The notes: a model not told the origin generated them from the letters alone. A DNA stretch of 64,000 nt from Streptomyces sp. SAJ15 (GCF_007595705.1 NZ_NISY01000002.1:248001-312000), one strand, 5' to 3'; positions 1-8,475 are shown, numbered from the stretch's first letter. Made by a program: numbers and translations.

Positions 1-571
1 GGAAGAGCCAGAGGGTGCCGGAGCCGTCCCGGGCGAGGACGTCGGCCTCCTTGGCCCCGCCGAGGTCGCCCGGGGACAGCAGCACGTCGTACGTGTCCCA
101 GCCGCGGCCGAGGTCCGTGTCGGCGTTGTATCCCGTGTAGCGCAGGGCGCCGTCGCTGGTCCGGGTGTACGTCCCGTCGAGGTTCTCGTCCCGGTCGAAG
201 TCGACCTGCATGATGGCGTCGACGTCCTTCCAGCCGCCCTTCGGCTTCACCGGGAAGGGCTTGCGCAGGCCGCCGTCGCCGTTCGGCGTGTACAGGAGCA
301 GGTCACCGGTCTCGGTGATGGCGTTGAGCGGGAGGTACGGAGCGAAGGTGCCCGGGGCCGCCGACTTCGGGCCGTGCGCCCGGAGTCCGTCGAGCGCGGT
401 GCCTCGCTCCGCGACCTGCTTCATCGCCGTGCGCAGGGCGGTCGGGTCGGAGGCCGGGCCGTCGTCGGCGACAGCGGTGCCGGCGGTGGTGCCGACCAGG
501 GCGGCGGCTATCGCGGCGGTGGTCAGCCGGGCGAGCGCGCGGCCGCGCTGACGGCCGGAGAGAAGGGTCAC
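1..571 (-). CDS. Secreted FG-GAP/VCBS-type repeat protein, 3' end cut off by window edge
   Basis: About 190 N-terminal residues are visible and the frame is open to the edge. The start is GTG at 569-571, preceded by GGAG with a 6-nt spacer. Residues 1-36 are a signal peptide (GRALARLTTAAIAAALVG... ending near AVA), almost identical to that of the next gene. The mature part has FG-GAP-like segments with DFDRDENLDG and ADVLARDGSG calcium-loop patterns, typical of secreted beta-propellers. Ligand and function are unknown. The next gene (800-1703) is a paralog in the same orientation, which suggests a local duplication. A conserved 11-bp direct repeat lies about 116 bp upstream of both. Confidence 0.8.
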   Translation of the reverse strand, partial: MTLLSGRQRGRALARLTTAAIAAALVGTTAGTAVADDGPASDPTALRTAMKQVAERGTALDGLRAHGPKSAAPGTFAPYLPLNAITETGDLLLYTPNGDGGLRKPFPVKPKGGWKDVDAIMQVDFDRDENLDGTYTRTSDGALRYTGYNADTDLGRGWDTYDVLLSPGDLGGAKEADVLARDGSGTLWLF

Positions 572-686
572 GTATTACTCCAGAGTGATGTACAGGGACG
601 CGAGGTACCTGATGGGGCATAACGCGATATCACCCTGATCGTCGCACGTAGACCTTCACCTTGATCATTATTGCGCTTCATCGGAT

Positions 687-704
687 TGTCACCGTTCTGT
701 CACA
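687..704 (-). promoter_or_regulatory. Direct-repeat regulatory site shared with the paralog (11-bp period)
   Basis: TTGTCACCGTTCTGTCAC contains GTCAC twice with an 11-bp period, 116 bp upstream of the GTG start. The same arrangement, TTGTCACCATTTCGTCAC, lies 118 bp upstream of the paralogous gene. Response regulators such as PhoP bind 11-bp direct repeats in Streptomyces, but the units here only partly match GTTCACC. The binding protein is therefore inference. Confidence 0.4.
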
Positions 705-747
705 GTCGGATGGTTCCTCCCCACGGCGGTCCCAGCGGAAAAGCGGA

Positions 748-779
748 ACGGGCCGTACCCCCAAGGGGGTACGGCCCGT
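748..779 (-). terminator. Hairpin terminator after the FG-GAP gene
   Basis: Perfect 15-bp stem (748-762 with 765-779) and a 2-nt loop, 18 bp past the stop codon of the gene ending at 798. No U tract, as usual in Streptomyces. Confidence 0.75.
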
Positions 780-797
780 CCGCCGGCCTGCCGGACC

Positions 798-1703
798 TTA
801 CGAGAAGATCAGGGTGTACTTGCCCCAGCCCGAACCGACCTTCTTCTTCGCCTTGAAGGGCGCGGACGCCTTGCCGGTGCCCTTGAAGAGCCAGGCGTTG
901 CCGGACTTGTCGCGGGCGACCAGGTCGCTGCGGCCGTCGAGGTCCACGTCACCGGAGGACAGGATGCGGTTGTAGCCGTTCCAACCGCCGCCGACCTTCA
1001 GCCGCTTGGCGAACGGCTTGTCGGCGTCGCCGGTGCCCTTGTAGAGCCACAGCACACCGGCCTTGTCGCGGGCGACGATGTCGGCCCTGCCGTCGCCGGA
1101 CAGGTCGCCCTGGCCGGCGATCTGGGTGTACTGACCCCAGCCCGAGCCGACCTTCTTCTTGGCGTTCAGCGTGCCGTTGGACTTGGCGACGTACAGGTAG
1201 AGCACGCCGGACTTGTTGCGGGCGAGGATGTCGCTCTGCTTCGTGCCGGCGAGGTTGCCCGGGGCCAGCAGCAGGTTGAACTGGTTCCAGCCGCCCCCGA
1301 TCTTCCGCTCGCCCTTCGCGAAGTCGGCGAACGTCAGGGTGCCGTTGGTGTGGCGGCCGTACATTCCGTCGGCGACGCCGTCCTTGTTGTTGTCGACGTA
1401 GAACGCCGTGTTGATGCGCTCCGCCCAGAAGTCGCCGCCGATCTTCTTGCTCTCCAGGCCGCCGCGGCCGTTCGGGGAGTAGGCGTAGAAGTCGCCGGCC
1501 TTGGTCACGGCGAGAAGCGGGAAGACGGGCGCGGAGGCGCGCGCCGCCGCCGACTTCGGGGCCGCCTTGACGCCCGCGAGCGGCGCCGGGTTCTCGTCGG
1601 CCATCGCGGTGCCGGCGGTGGTGCCGACCAGAGCGGCGGCTATCGCCGCGGTCGTCAGCCGCGCCAGGGCGCGGCCGCGGTTACGGCCGGAGGAAAGGGC
1701 CAC
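798..1703 (-). CDS. Secreted FG-GAP/VCBS repeat protein
   Basis: About 301 residues. I chose GTG at 1701-1703 because GGAG lies 6 nt before it and because the paralog at 1-571 has the same start and spacing; a longer form from TTG at 1715 would place the SD inside the gene. Residues 1-35 are a signal peptide with likely cleavage after AMA. The rest is about five propeller-type repeats with the loops GDLSGDGRADIVARDKAG, GDVDLDGRSDLVARDKSG and GNLAGTKQSDILARNKSG (DxDGxxD calcium sites). The protein probably folds as an extracellular beta-propeller. Adhesion or sugar binding is only inference; there is no catalytic domain. Confidence 0.85.
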   Translation of the reverse strand: MALSSGRNRGRALARLTTAAIAAALVGTTAGTAMADENPAPLAGVKAAPKSAAARASAPVFPLLAVTKAGDFYAYSPNGRGGLESKKIGGDFWAERINTAFYVDNNKDGVADGMYGRHTNGTLTFADFAKGERKIGGGWNQFNLLLAPGNLAGTKQSDILARNKSGVLYLYVAKSNGTLNAKKKVGSGWGQYTQIAGQGDLSGDGRADIVARDKAGVLWLYKGTGDADKPFAKRLKVGGGWNGYNRILSSGDVDLDGRSDLVARDKSGNAWLFKGTGKASAPFKAKKKVGSGWGKYTLIFS

Positions 1704-1732
1704 GTGGTGCTCCAAAGTGAAGGACAGAGAGA

Positions 1733-1762
1733 CGCGGCGCGCCGCTCGTGGGGCGCGCCGCG
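1733..1762 (-). terminator. 11-bp hairpin between GH92 gene and FG-GAP gene
   Basis: CGCGGCGCGCC pairs perfectly across an 8-nt loop and is followed on the minus strand by a pyrimidine-rich stretch. It may end GH92 transcription (stop at 1835). It would also sit at the very 5' end of the FG-GAP leader if the promoter at 1773-1801 is used, so a leader stem-loop is the alternative. Confidence 0.5.
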
Positions 1763-1772
1763 ATTTCTCCTG

Positions 1773-1801
1773 GATCGTTGCACACGATCTTCACGAGTCA
1801 A
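1773..1801 (-). promoter_or_regulatory. Possible promoter of the FG-GAP gene
   Basis: On the minus strand TTGACT and ACGATC are separated by 17 bp, placing the transcript start near 1766, about 63 nt before the GTG start. The -35 is good and the -10 weak. Confidence 0.35.
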
Positions 1802-1820
1802 CGGGTTCGCCGACCCCGCC

Positions 1821-1838
1821 TTGTCACCATTTCGTCAC
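1821..1838 (-). promoter_or_regulatory. Second copy of the GTCAC 11-bp direct repeat
   Basis: TTGTCACCATTTCGTCAC, 118 bp upstream of the FG-GAP start and overlapping the GH92 stop codon. Same spacing and distance as the site at 687-704. Confidence 0.4.
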
Positions 1839-4800
1839 CGTTTTCGAGCTTGCCCCAGAAGTTCGATCTCTGTGAGCGTCGCCCTGCTGTCTGTTACCAG
1901 CCGGTAGTGCGCGTAGGCGCCCGGGTGGGCCACGGCGAAGACCCGCGTCTGCCGGTCCCAGGTGAAGGACTCGCCCTCGCGCCGGTCCAGGTCCCGCCAT
2001 GTCTCGCCGTCGGCGGAGCCCTGGAGCACCCAGCCCGAGGGGGCGTCACCCCGCCGCGCGGAGGTGAGGGTGTACCGCGTCACGTGAGCGCCGGGCTGGA
2101 CCGGCGGCTCCACCGAGGTGAACGCCGCCTCCGTCGCCGAGGTGTCGTCGGTCAGCGGGCCCTCGCCACGCGTCGTCAGATCGGCGTCCGGCACCGGCAC
2201 CGCGTCGTCCTTCGTGATCGACGACGGTCCGGCGTCCGGCCCCGTGCCCCACCGCGAGGGCTTCGGCCCCATGGCGAACTCCAGCGTGGCGCCCTCGGCG
2301 AGGAGCGCGTGCGGCAGGGCGGTGGAGTTCCAGCGCTTGCCGTCGACCTTCAGGCCCTGGACGTAGACGTTGCGCTCGCTGTTGCGCGGCGCCTTGACGA
2401 CGAGGTCGCGGCCGCCCTCCAGATGGACGGTCGCCCTGGTGAACAGCGGGGAGCCCACCGCGTACTCGGGGGACCCCATCACCAGCGGATAGAAGCCGAG
2501 GGCGCTGAAGAGGTACCAGGCGGACTGCTCGCCGTTGTCCTCGTCCCCGTGGTAACCCTGGCCGATCTCGCTGCCGAGGTAGAGCCGGGAGAGCACCTCG
2601 CGCACCTTGGCCTGGGTCTTCCAGGGCTGGCCGGCGGCGTCGTACATGTACGTGGCGTGGTGCGCGACCTGGTTGCTGTGGCCGTACATGCCCATGCGGA
2701 CGTCTCGCGCCTCGGTCATCTCGTGGATGACGCCCCCGTACGAACCGGCGAACTCCGGGCCGGCGGTCTCCGGGGTGGAGAAGTAGGCGTCCAGCTTCTT
2801 CGCGAGTCCCTCACGCCCGCCGTAGAGGTTGGCCAGGCCCCGACTGTCCTGGGGCGCGGTGAAGGCGTAGCCCCAGCCGTTGGTCTCGGTGTAGTCATGG
2901 CCCCAGACGCGCGGGTCGTAGCGGTCCGCGGGCAGCCGCCAGTCGCCCTTCGCGTCCCGGCCCTGGAAGAAGCCGGCCTTGGCGTCGAAGTGCCGGACGT
3001 AGTTGCGGGCGCGGTTGCGGAAGTAGGCGGCCTCCTCCTGGTAGCGCGCCTTCCCGGTCTTCTTGTGGAGCGCCTCGGCCATGTTGGCGATGCCGAAGTC
3101 GTTGAGGTAGCCCTCCAGGGCCCAGGACATCCCCTCGTGGGTGCCGGTCGGCGTGTAGCCGAGGAAGACCGAGGAGGCCATGCCCTTGCGGCCGACGCCC
3201 GAGGACGGGGGCACCACCGTCGCGTTCTTCACCGCCGCCTCGTACGCCGCCTCCGCGTCGAACTCCACACCCTTGAGGTAGGCGTCGGCGAAGGCCACGT
3301 CCGAGCTGGTGCCGGTCATCAGGTCGGCGTAGCCGGGGGAGGACCAGCGGGAGATCCAGCCGCCGTCCTTGTACTGCTGGACGAAGCCGTCGACCAACTC
3401 GCCCGCGCGGCGTGGCGTGAGCAGGGAGTACGCGGGCCAGGTGGTGCGGTAGGTGTCCCAGAAGCCGTTGTTGACGTGCACCTTCCCGTCGACGATCTTC
3501 GCGCCGGTGCGGGTCGGGGTGTTCTCGCCCACGGGCGGCGAGAAGGGGCTCGCGTACTGGTGGCGCGGCTTCTCGGCCGTCCCCGTGTTCTCGTGGGCCG
3601 AGTTGGGATAGAGGTACAGCCGGTAGAGGCTGGAGTAGAGGGTGGTGAGCTGGTCCCGGGTCGCCCCCTCGACCTCCACCCGGCCCAGGAGCGCGTCCCA
3701 CTCGGCCCGCGCCCTGTCCCTGACCCGCTCGAACGAGGTCCCGGCCGGGAGCTCGCGCTCCAGGTTGGCCTTGGCCTGTGCCACGCCGATGAGCGAGGTG
3801 GCGATCCGCAGCTGCACCGTGCGGTCCTCGCCCGGCTTGAAGCGGAAGAAGCCGGTGACGTCCTTGCCGCCGCCACCGGGCAGCATCCCGCTGTCGCTGA
3901 CGGGCGCGTCGAAGACGCCGTAGACGAACATCCGGGAGGCCCCGGTGGACAGGCCGCTCCTGACGTCGGAGAAGCCGGAGACGACACCGCGCTCGGGGTC
4001 CAGGGTCAGCCCGCCCTCGTTGGACACGTTGTCGAAGATGACGCTCGCGTCATCCCCCGGATAGGTGAAGCGCATGAGGGCCGCATGGTCGGTCGGGGCG
4101 ATCCCCGCCCGCAGCCCGTTCTCGAAGCGCACCTCGTACGAGTGGGGCCGCGCGGTCTCGTGTTCGTGCCGGAACGGCAGCGCGCGGGCGGTGCGCGAGG
4201 CGTCCGGGGTGCCGGCCGCGGCCGAGGGCATCACCTGGAAGGTCTGCCGGTCGCCCATCCAGGGGCTGGGCTCATGGCTGGCGCTGAACGCCTGCACGGT
4301 GGGGAGGTTGTCCGCGTTGTTGGCGCGGGCGTACTGGTAGAGCCAGTCGGTGGACGCCGCGTTGGTCACCGGGGTCCAGAAGTTGAAGCCGTTCGGCACC
4401 GCGGTGGCCGGGAAGGTGTTGCCGCGCGAGAAGGAGCCGCTGGAGTGGGTGCCGCGCGTCGTGACGGCGTAGTCGGACAGGTGCGCCAGCCGCTTCTCCG
4501 GCGCCCTCGGGGCCAGGGAGACGTCGTCGACCCAGCCGCGGAACGCCGCCGGGCCCTTCGGGGAGTCGTACGCCACCAGCACCCGGTCGACCGTCTTGCC
4601 CGCCGCGACCGCGCCGATCCGCGCCTCCTTGTGGTTCCACTGGTTGACGTAGAGCGTCTTGGAGGCCGCCTGGCCCCGCGGCGTCAACCGGGCGCCGTGC
4701 TGGTCCACGGCCCCCAGGTCGCTGAGGTAGGTGCCGTCGGTGAAGGCGAGGTCGACCGCGACATGGGTCGCGGGATAGCTCAGATCGGTCTCCGGCATGG

Positions 4801-5737
4801 ACGGGAAGATCCGGTACGACAGCACGGTGTCCCGGCGTATCGCGGTGTCGACGTCGAAGACCTTGTTGTACGAGTACGCCCGGCCGTCCGGCCGGTGCGT
4901 GCCCGCGTACCGCAGCGCGCGGGTGCCGGTGAAGCCGGCGTTGGCCTTGGCGGTGGGGGAGCCGGCCGGGCCGCGGTCGACGTGGGACCGCATGTCGGAG
5001 GGGGCGGGTGGGGTGGTGTCGCTGCCGCCGAACCGCACCTCGGCCAGTTGGGTGAGCGGATCCCCGGAGTTGCGAGTGATCTCCAGCCGGAAGTGTCGGT
5101 ACGGCCTCTCGTTGGCGAAGCCGAACTGCCGGGTCTGCTGCCGCTCCGCGAAGACCTCGCCCTCGCGGGTGTCCAGCGTCCGCCAGTCGGTGCCGTCGGT
5201 GGAGCCCTTGAGCGTCCAGTCGCGGGGGTCGCGGCCGGCGGCGTCGTTGGCCGAGGTGAGCGCGTAACGCACCACGTCGACCGGCTCGGACAGCTCGAAC
5301 TCGAGCCAGGCGGTGGGCTGGAAGACCAGCCACTTGCTGGTGGCCTCGCCGTCGACGAGGTTCTCCTTCACCTCGCCGGCCGAGGCGTGCTCGCCGCTGG
5401 CCCGGACCGCGGCGACCTTCTCGGTCACATCGCCGGGGATGCCCGTGGAGTACGCGCCGTCGACGCCGGAGGTCCGCTGCTCCCCGTCGGGTCCGGTCTC
5501 CACCGCGTCGCGCCAGTCGGGCTGCGGGTCGCCCTTCTCGAAGGAGGAGGCGAACGAGGTGGAACGGGCGTCGGGCTGGCGCGGTGCGGCGGTGGCCGGG
5601 GCCCAGGCGTGGGCGGTGGCCAGCAGCAGGGCGGCCACCGCCAGCGCCATCGGGCGTTCCCCCGGACGGAGAGCCGCTCCGCCGACCCGGCGGAGCGTCA
5701 GCGGATCGCGGCCGCGGCGCCATCGTCTCTGTCTCAT
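1835..5737 (-). CDS. GH92 family alpha-1,2-mannosidase-type glycoside hydrolase, secreted, with discoidin-like modules
   Basis: 1300 residues. An N-terminal signal peptide (to about residue 50) is followed by an F5/8-type discoidin module (about 75-240, with NLVDGEATSKWLVF), a central GH92 catalytic region (about 460-1140) and a second discoidin-like module at the C terminus. GH92 hallmarks are NNGFWDTYRTTWPAYSLL, GGVIHEMTEARD and GYHGDEDNG. The Glu of IHEM and the Asp of GDEDNG are, in characterised GH92 enzymes, the acid and base of a calcium-dependent inverting exo-mannosidase. The likely job is removal of mannose from fungal or yeast mannan or N-glycans outside the cell. ATG at 5737 follows GAGAGG by 5 nt. 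A LacI-type palindrome lies 20 bp upstream. Confidence 0.9.
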   Translation of the reverse strand: MRQRRWRRGRDPLTLRRVGGAALRPGERPMALAVAALLLATAHAWAPATAAPRQPDARSTSFASSFEKGDPQPDWRDAVETGPDGEQRTSGVDGAYSTGIPGDVTEKVAAVRASGEHASAGEVKENLVDGEATSKWLVFQPTAWLEFELSEPVDVVRYALTSANDAAGRDPRDWTLKGSTDGTDWRTLDTREGEVFAERQQTRQFGFANERPYRHFRLEITRNSGDPLTQLAEVRFGGSDTTPPAPSDMRSHVDRGPAGSPTAKANAGFTGTRALRYAGTHRPDGRAYSYNKVFDVDTAIRRDTVLSYRIFPSMPETDLSYPATHVAVDLAFTDGTYLSDLGAVDQHGARLTPRGQAASKTLYVNQWNHKEARIGAVAAGKTVDRVLVAYDSPKGPAAFRGWVDDVSLAPRAPEKRLAHLSDYAVTTRGTHSSGSFSRGNTFPATAVPNGFNFWTPVTNAASTDWLYQYARANNADNLPTVQAFSASHEPSPWMGDRQTFQVMPSAAAGTPDASRTARALPFRHEHETARPHSYEVRFENGLRAGIAPTDHAALMRFTYPGDDASVIFDNVSNEGGLTLDPERGVVSGFSDVRSGLSTGASRMFVYGVFDAPVSDSGMLPGGGGKDVTGFFRFKPGEDRTVQLRIATSLIGVAQAKANLERELPAGTSFERVRDRARAEWDALLGRVEVEGATRDQLTTLYSSLYRLYLYPNSAHENTGTAEKPRHQYASPFSPPVGENTPTRTGAKIVDGKVHVNNGFWDTYRTTWPAYSLLTPRRAGELVDGFVQQYKDGGWISRWSSPGYADLMTGTSSDVAFADAYLKGVEFDAEAAYEAAVKNATVVPPSSGVGRKGMASSVFLGYTPTGTHEGMSWALEGYLNDFGIANMAEALHKKTGKARYQEEAAYFRNRARNYVRHFDAKAGFFQGRDAKGDWRLPADRYDPRVWGHDYTETNGWGYAFTAPQDSRGLANLYGGREGLAKKLDAYFSTPETAGPEFAGSYGGVIHEMTEARDVRMGMYGHSNQVAHHATYMYDAAGQPWKTQAKVREVLSRLYLGSEIGQGYHGDEDNGEQSAWYLFSALGFYPLVMGSPEYAVGSPLFTRATVHLEGGRDLVVKAPRNSERNVYVQGLKVDGKRWNSTALPHALLAEGATLEFAMGPKPSRWGTGPDAGPSSITKDDAVPVPDADLTTRGEGPLTDDTSATEAAFTSVEPPVQPGAHVTRYTLTSARRGDAPSGWVLQGSADGETWRDLDRREGESFTWDRQTRVFAVAHPGAYAHYRLVTDSRATLTEIELLGQARKR

Positions 5738-5757
5738 CTCGGCCTCTCAACGAATTA

Positions 5758-5769
5758 GACAACGTTGTC
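5758..5769 (-). promoter_or_regulatory. LacI-family-type operator before GH92 gene
   Basis: GACAACGTTGTC is a perfect 12-bp palindrome with a central CG, the usual form of LacI-family sugar-repressor operators in actinomycetes. It lies 21-32 bp upstream of the start codon, where it could block initiation or early elongation. No LacI gene is in the window. Confidence 0.55.
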
Positions 5770-5825
5770 AAGCGAGTTGGGCAGTGACAAGTAGGGCGCC
5801 AGGGGGACGGTGGTGTCAAGGGTGC

Positions 5826-5925
5826 GGAGGGGACGCGGGCATGACGGAGGGGCCGCGGGCGTGAAGGAGGGGTCGCGGGCATGACGGACGGGCCGCGGGC
5901 GTGACGGAGGGGACGCGGGCATGAA
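5826..5925. repeat. Five tandem copies of a 20-bp unit
   Basis: Unit GGAGGGGACGCGGGCATGAC (variants change 1-3 bases) repeated five times without gaps between the GH92 promoter and the lipoprotein terminator. No reading frame here has an SD or a recognisable product. Confidence 0.85.
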
Positions 5926-5930
5926 GGAAA

Positions 5931-5956
5931 GGCCGCCGCCCGACCGGGCGGCGGCC
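5931..5956 (-). terminator. Hairpin terminator after lipoprotein gene
   Basis: 11-bp perfect GC stem (GGCCGCCGCCC) with loop GACC, 39 bp past the lipoprotein stop codon. Confidence 0.7.
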
Positions 5957-5994
5957 CCCGAACCGCCGGCGACCGTGAGGCGAGGCGGCCGCCG

Positions 5995-6513
5995 TCAGTT
6001 CTTCGTCGCGCTCTTCGTCGCCAGCGTGATCCGGCAGGTCTTGGCCTTCTTCGAGGAGTCGGGCAGGAAGCCCTTCACCTTGACGGTCTTCTTGCCGTTG
6101 CCGGGCACCGCGGCGTCGGACGCGATGCCGGACGTGACGACCTTGTCGTCCTTGTCGGTGAAGCCGACGAAGATGGAGTAGTACTGCGTGGTCGACGAGG
6201 AATTGGTGATCTTCACATCGGCGTACGGCATGGAGGACGAGTCCCAGCCGCAGGGGCCCATCTTCGCGTCCGGGGTCACCAGGCCGGTGCCGCCGGTCGG
6301 GGTGTCCGACGGGTCGTCGGTCGGCGTGGGGGTCGGCGTGGGGGTGGGGGACGGGGACGGCTCCACGGGCAGCTTGGCCATGCCCTTGCCTATGGCGACG
6401 CCGCTCTTGCCGTCCTCGCTCGACGAACCGCCCCCGGAGCCGCAGCCCGCGGTCAGCGCGAGCGTCGCGACCACCACGGCGGACGTGGCAAGGGGCAACT
6501 TCTTAACGAACAC
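5995..6513 (-). CDS. Small secreted lipoprotein with Pro/Thr linker
   Basis: 172 residues from GTG at 6513, which follows GAGAGG by 9 nt; an open frame upstream of this lacks signal-peptide character. VKKLPLATSAVVVATLALTAGC is a type II signal peptide with lipobox LTAGC. Residues about 50-75 are a PSPTPTPT-type cell-wall-spanning linker. A folded C-terminal domain of about 95 residues follows, with two cysteines (PCGWDSS and TCRITL) that could form a disulfide. It resembles FxLYD/DUF4352-like immunoglobulin-type lipoprotein domains, but I do not recognise the family. It is divergent from ngcE. Confidence 0.75.
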   Translation of the reverse strand: MFVKKLPLATSAVVVATLALTAGCGSGGGSSSEDGKSGVAIGKGMAKLPVEPSPSPTPTPTPTPTDDPSDTPTGGTGLVTPDAKMGPCGWDSSSMPYADVKITNSSSTTQYYSIFVGFTDKDDKVVTSGIASDAAVPGNGKKTVKVKGFLPDSSKKAKTCRITLATKSATKN

Positions 6514-6895
6514 TGAGGACCGCCTCTCGACTCGGCACCGCACGGCTTCGTGCCGTACGGGCTGGCGTCCCCTACGGTAGGTCGCACAGGTCTCAACTCG
6601 GGAAAGACTCCTCACCAAAGCTGCACCCGATCTTGCCCAGTGAAGGAGGAGTGGACTATACCTGTCGGCGTCCGAGCGGCCGTCACGGTGAAACGGCAGC
6701 CGACTCCTGGGGGCGGCGTGGCGATGATAGGCCGCACTGTTCGCAGGCTTCCCCACGCGCACTCCCAGCACACCTCAGCACGCTCAGCACCACTCAGCTT
6801 CCAACCGACCTGCGGTGTCGGACCCCTCGCCGGAGGCGAGCTCGCACGGGAGACCGCTACACCGCCTGAGTCCGCAAGAAGGCGAGGACTTGAGC
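6514..6895. other. Divergent intergenic region between lipoprotein gene and ngcE
   Basis: 382 bp without a gene. It holds the DasR-like site at 6650-6665, a short CTCAGCAC-type repetition near 6770-6800, and presumably the promoters of both flanking genes. Confidence 0.6.
6650..6665 (+). promoter_or_regulatory. Probable DasR-responsive element (dre)
   Basis: AGTGGACTATACCTGT matches the palindromic dre consensus AGTGGTCTAGACCACT at 12 of 16 positions, including TGG..CTA.ACC. It lies 231 bp upstream of the ngcE start. DasR is the GntR-family GlcNAc regulator of Streptomyces, so a site before a GlcNAc/chitobiose importer fits. Assignment rests on motif match only. Confidence 0.55.
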
Positions 6896-8356
6896 ATGGG
6901 ATCCACCTCTGACGCCCCCGGTACGAACCGCCCCGGAACCGGCCGCCGCCAGCTGATCAAGCGTTCGGCGGCACTCGGCCTCATCGCCGCGCCCGGCATG
7001 GGCCTCCTCTCCGCGTGCGCCACCGGCGGCGGGGACGACGACGCCGACAAGCCCAAGCAGCCGGAGGGCAAGGTCAGCGCGAAGAACCCGCTGGGCGTGA
7101 AGGAGGGCGCCCCGCTGGAGGCGTTCATCTTCAAGGGCGGGCTCGGCGACCAGTACGCCAAGGACGCGGAGGCGGACTACAAGGCGACGTACGACGCCGA
7201 GGTCAAGCACACCGGCACCCAACAGGTCGGCCCCAAGCTCCAGCCCCGCTTCGCCGGGGGCAACCCGCCGGACGTCATCGACAACTCCGGCGCCGACCAC
7301 CTGGACATGAACAACCTGTCCACCCAGGGTCAGCTGATGGACCTGGCACCGCTGCTGGACGCGGTCTCGTTCGACGACCCGGACAAGAAGGTGCGCGACC
7401 TCCTCTACCCCAGCACGCTGGAGAAGGGCAGGCACGGCGACACCTTCGACGTCCTCTACTACGCCTTCACCGTCTACGGCTCCTGGTACTCCCGGAAGCT
7501 GCTGGACGACAAGGGCTGGGAGTACCCCAGGACCCTGGACGAGATGGTCGCGCTCTGCGGCGAGATCAAGAAGGCGGGCATCGCGCCCTGGACCTACCCG
7601 GGGAAGTATCCGTACTACGTCCACTTCAACCTCTTCGCGCAGATCGCCAAGATCGGCGGCATGGAGAAGTGGATCGCGATCGACAACCTCGAACCGAACG
7701 CGTGGACCTCCAACGACGCGGTCAAGCAGGTCGTCGAGCACTACGAGGAGCTGGCCGCCAAGGGCTACTTCCTGGAGGGCAGCGAGGGCCGCACCCACAC
7801 CCAGACGCAGACCAAGTGGACCAAGGGCGAGGCGGTGTTCATGCCCAACGGCTCCTGGGTGGAGAACGAGGCCGCCCCGACCACCCCCGAGGACTTCGGG
7901 ATGGCCGTCGGCGCGCTCTTCGACGGCGGCTCGGGCGACAGGATGCCGCACGGCACGGTGCGCGCCGAGCCGAGCGAGCCGTTCATCGTCGCCAAGCAGG
8001 GCAAGAACCCGATCGGCGGCATGGAGCTGCTGCGCATCATGCTCTCCAGGAAGCACTCGCAGAACTTCGCCAAGAAGGTCAAGTCGCTCACGAGCGTGAA
8101 GGGCGCCACCGAGGGCATGGAGCTGACGCCCGGTCTGGCCTCGGCGAGCAAGCTGGTCGCGGACGCCGGCGAGAACCTGCTGACCATCCAGCTCCAGGAG
8201 TGGTACCCGAAGCTGACGGACGAGAAGCTCGGCGGCCTCACCAGCGAGCTGCTCACCGGCGACCTCAAGGCCAAGGATTGGATCCGGAAGGCGCAGAGCT
8301 ACGCCGACGAGGTGGCCGGCGACGACTCGGTCACCAAGTTCAGGCGCACCGCCTGA
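6896..8356 (+). CDS. ngcE: N-acetylglucosamine/chitobiose ABC transporter, solute-binding lipoprotein
   Basis: 486 residues from ATG 6896 (GAGG 8 nt upstream). The N terminus has RRQLIKRSAALGLIAAPGMG then lipobox LLSAC, i.e. a twin-arginine lipoprotein signal as in NgcE of Streptomyces. The body is a cluster-B sugar-binding protein of the expected length. It should bind GlcNAc and N,N'-diacetylchitobiose outside the membrane and deliver them to NgcF/NgcG. The importer has no ATPase gene here; in Streptomyces the shared ATPase MsiK serves such systems. A long hairpin separates it from ngcF, which fits higher expression of the binding protein. Confidence 0.88.
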   Translation: MGSTSDAPGTNRPGTGRRQLIKRSAALGLIAAPGMGLLSACATGGGDDDADKPKQPEGKVSAKNPLGVKEGAPLEAFIFKGGLGDQYAKDAEADYKATYDAEVKHTGTQQVGPKLQPRFAGGNPPDVIDNSGADHLDMNNLSTQGQLMDLAPLLDAVSFDDPDKKVRDLLYPSTLEKGRHGDTFDVLYYAFTVYGSWYSRKLLDDKGWEYPRTLDEMVALCGEIKKAGIAPWTYPGKYPYYVHFNLFAQIAKIGGMEKWIAIDNLEPNAWTSNDAVKQVVEHYEELAAKGYFLEGSEGRTHTQTQTKWTKGEAVFMPNGSWVENEAAPTTPEDFGMAVGALFDGGSGDRMPHGTVRAEPSEPFIVAKQGKNPIGGMELLRIMLSRKHSQNFAKKVKSLTSVKGATEGMELTPGLASASKLVADAGENLLTIQLQEWYPKLTDEKLGGLTSELLTGDLKAKDWIRKAQSYADEVAGDDSVTKFRRTA

Positions 8357-8388
8357 TCGCCGGCCCGTCGGGGCTCATCGGGGCCCGT

Positions 8389-8423
8389 CGGGCTCCCCGG
8401 GGTGATCCGCCCCGGGGAGCCCG
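8389..8423 (+). terminator. Attenuator-like hairpin between ngcE and ngcF
   Basis: Perfect 14-bp inner stem (CGGGCTCCCCGGGG) with 7-nt loop. Pairing continues outward to about 8382/8431 with one bulge. It lies 32 bp after the ngcE stop and 52 bp before ngcF, so it probably reduces read-through and protects the ngcE mRNA end. Confidence 0.65.
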
Positions 8424-8475
8424 ACCGGGCCGATCGGGTCAGTCACACGGCCGGAGGAGAAGGGCTGGGAGCGGT

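Noticed and set aside
1701..1715. TTG start for the FG-GAP protein
   Set aside because: TTG overlaps the GGAG SD of the GTG at 1703, and the paralog starts at the matching GTG.
1748..5758. 1336-codon open frame on the plus strand opposite the GH92 gene
   Set aside because: Composition follows codon-position GC bias of the minus-strand gene; no domain, no SD, and the GH92 motifs are unmistakable.
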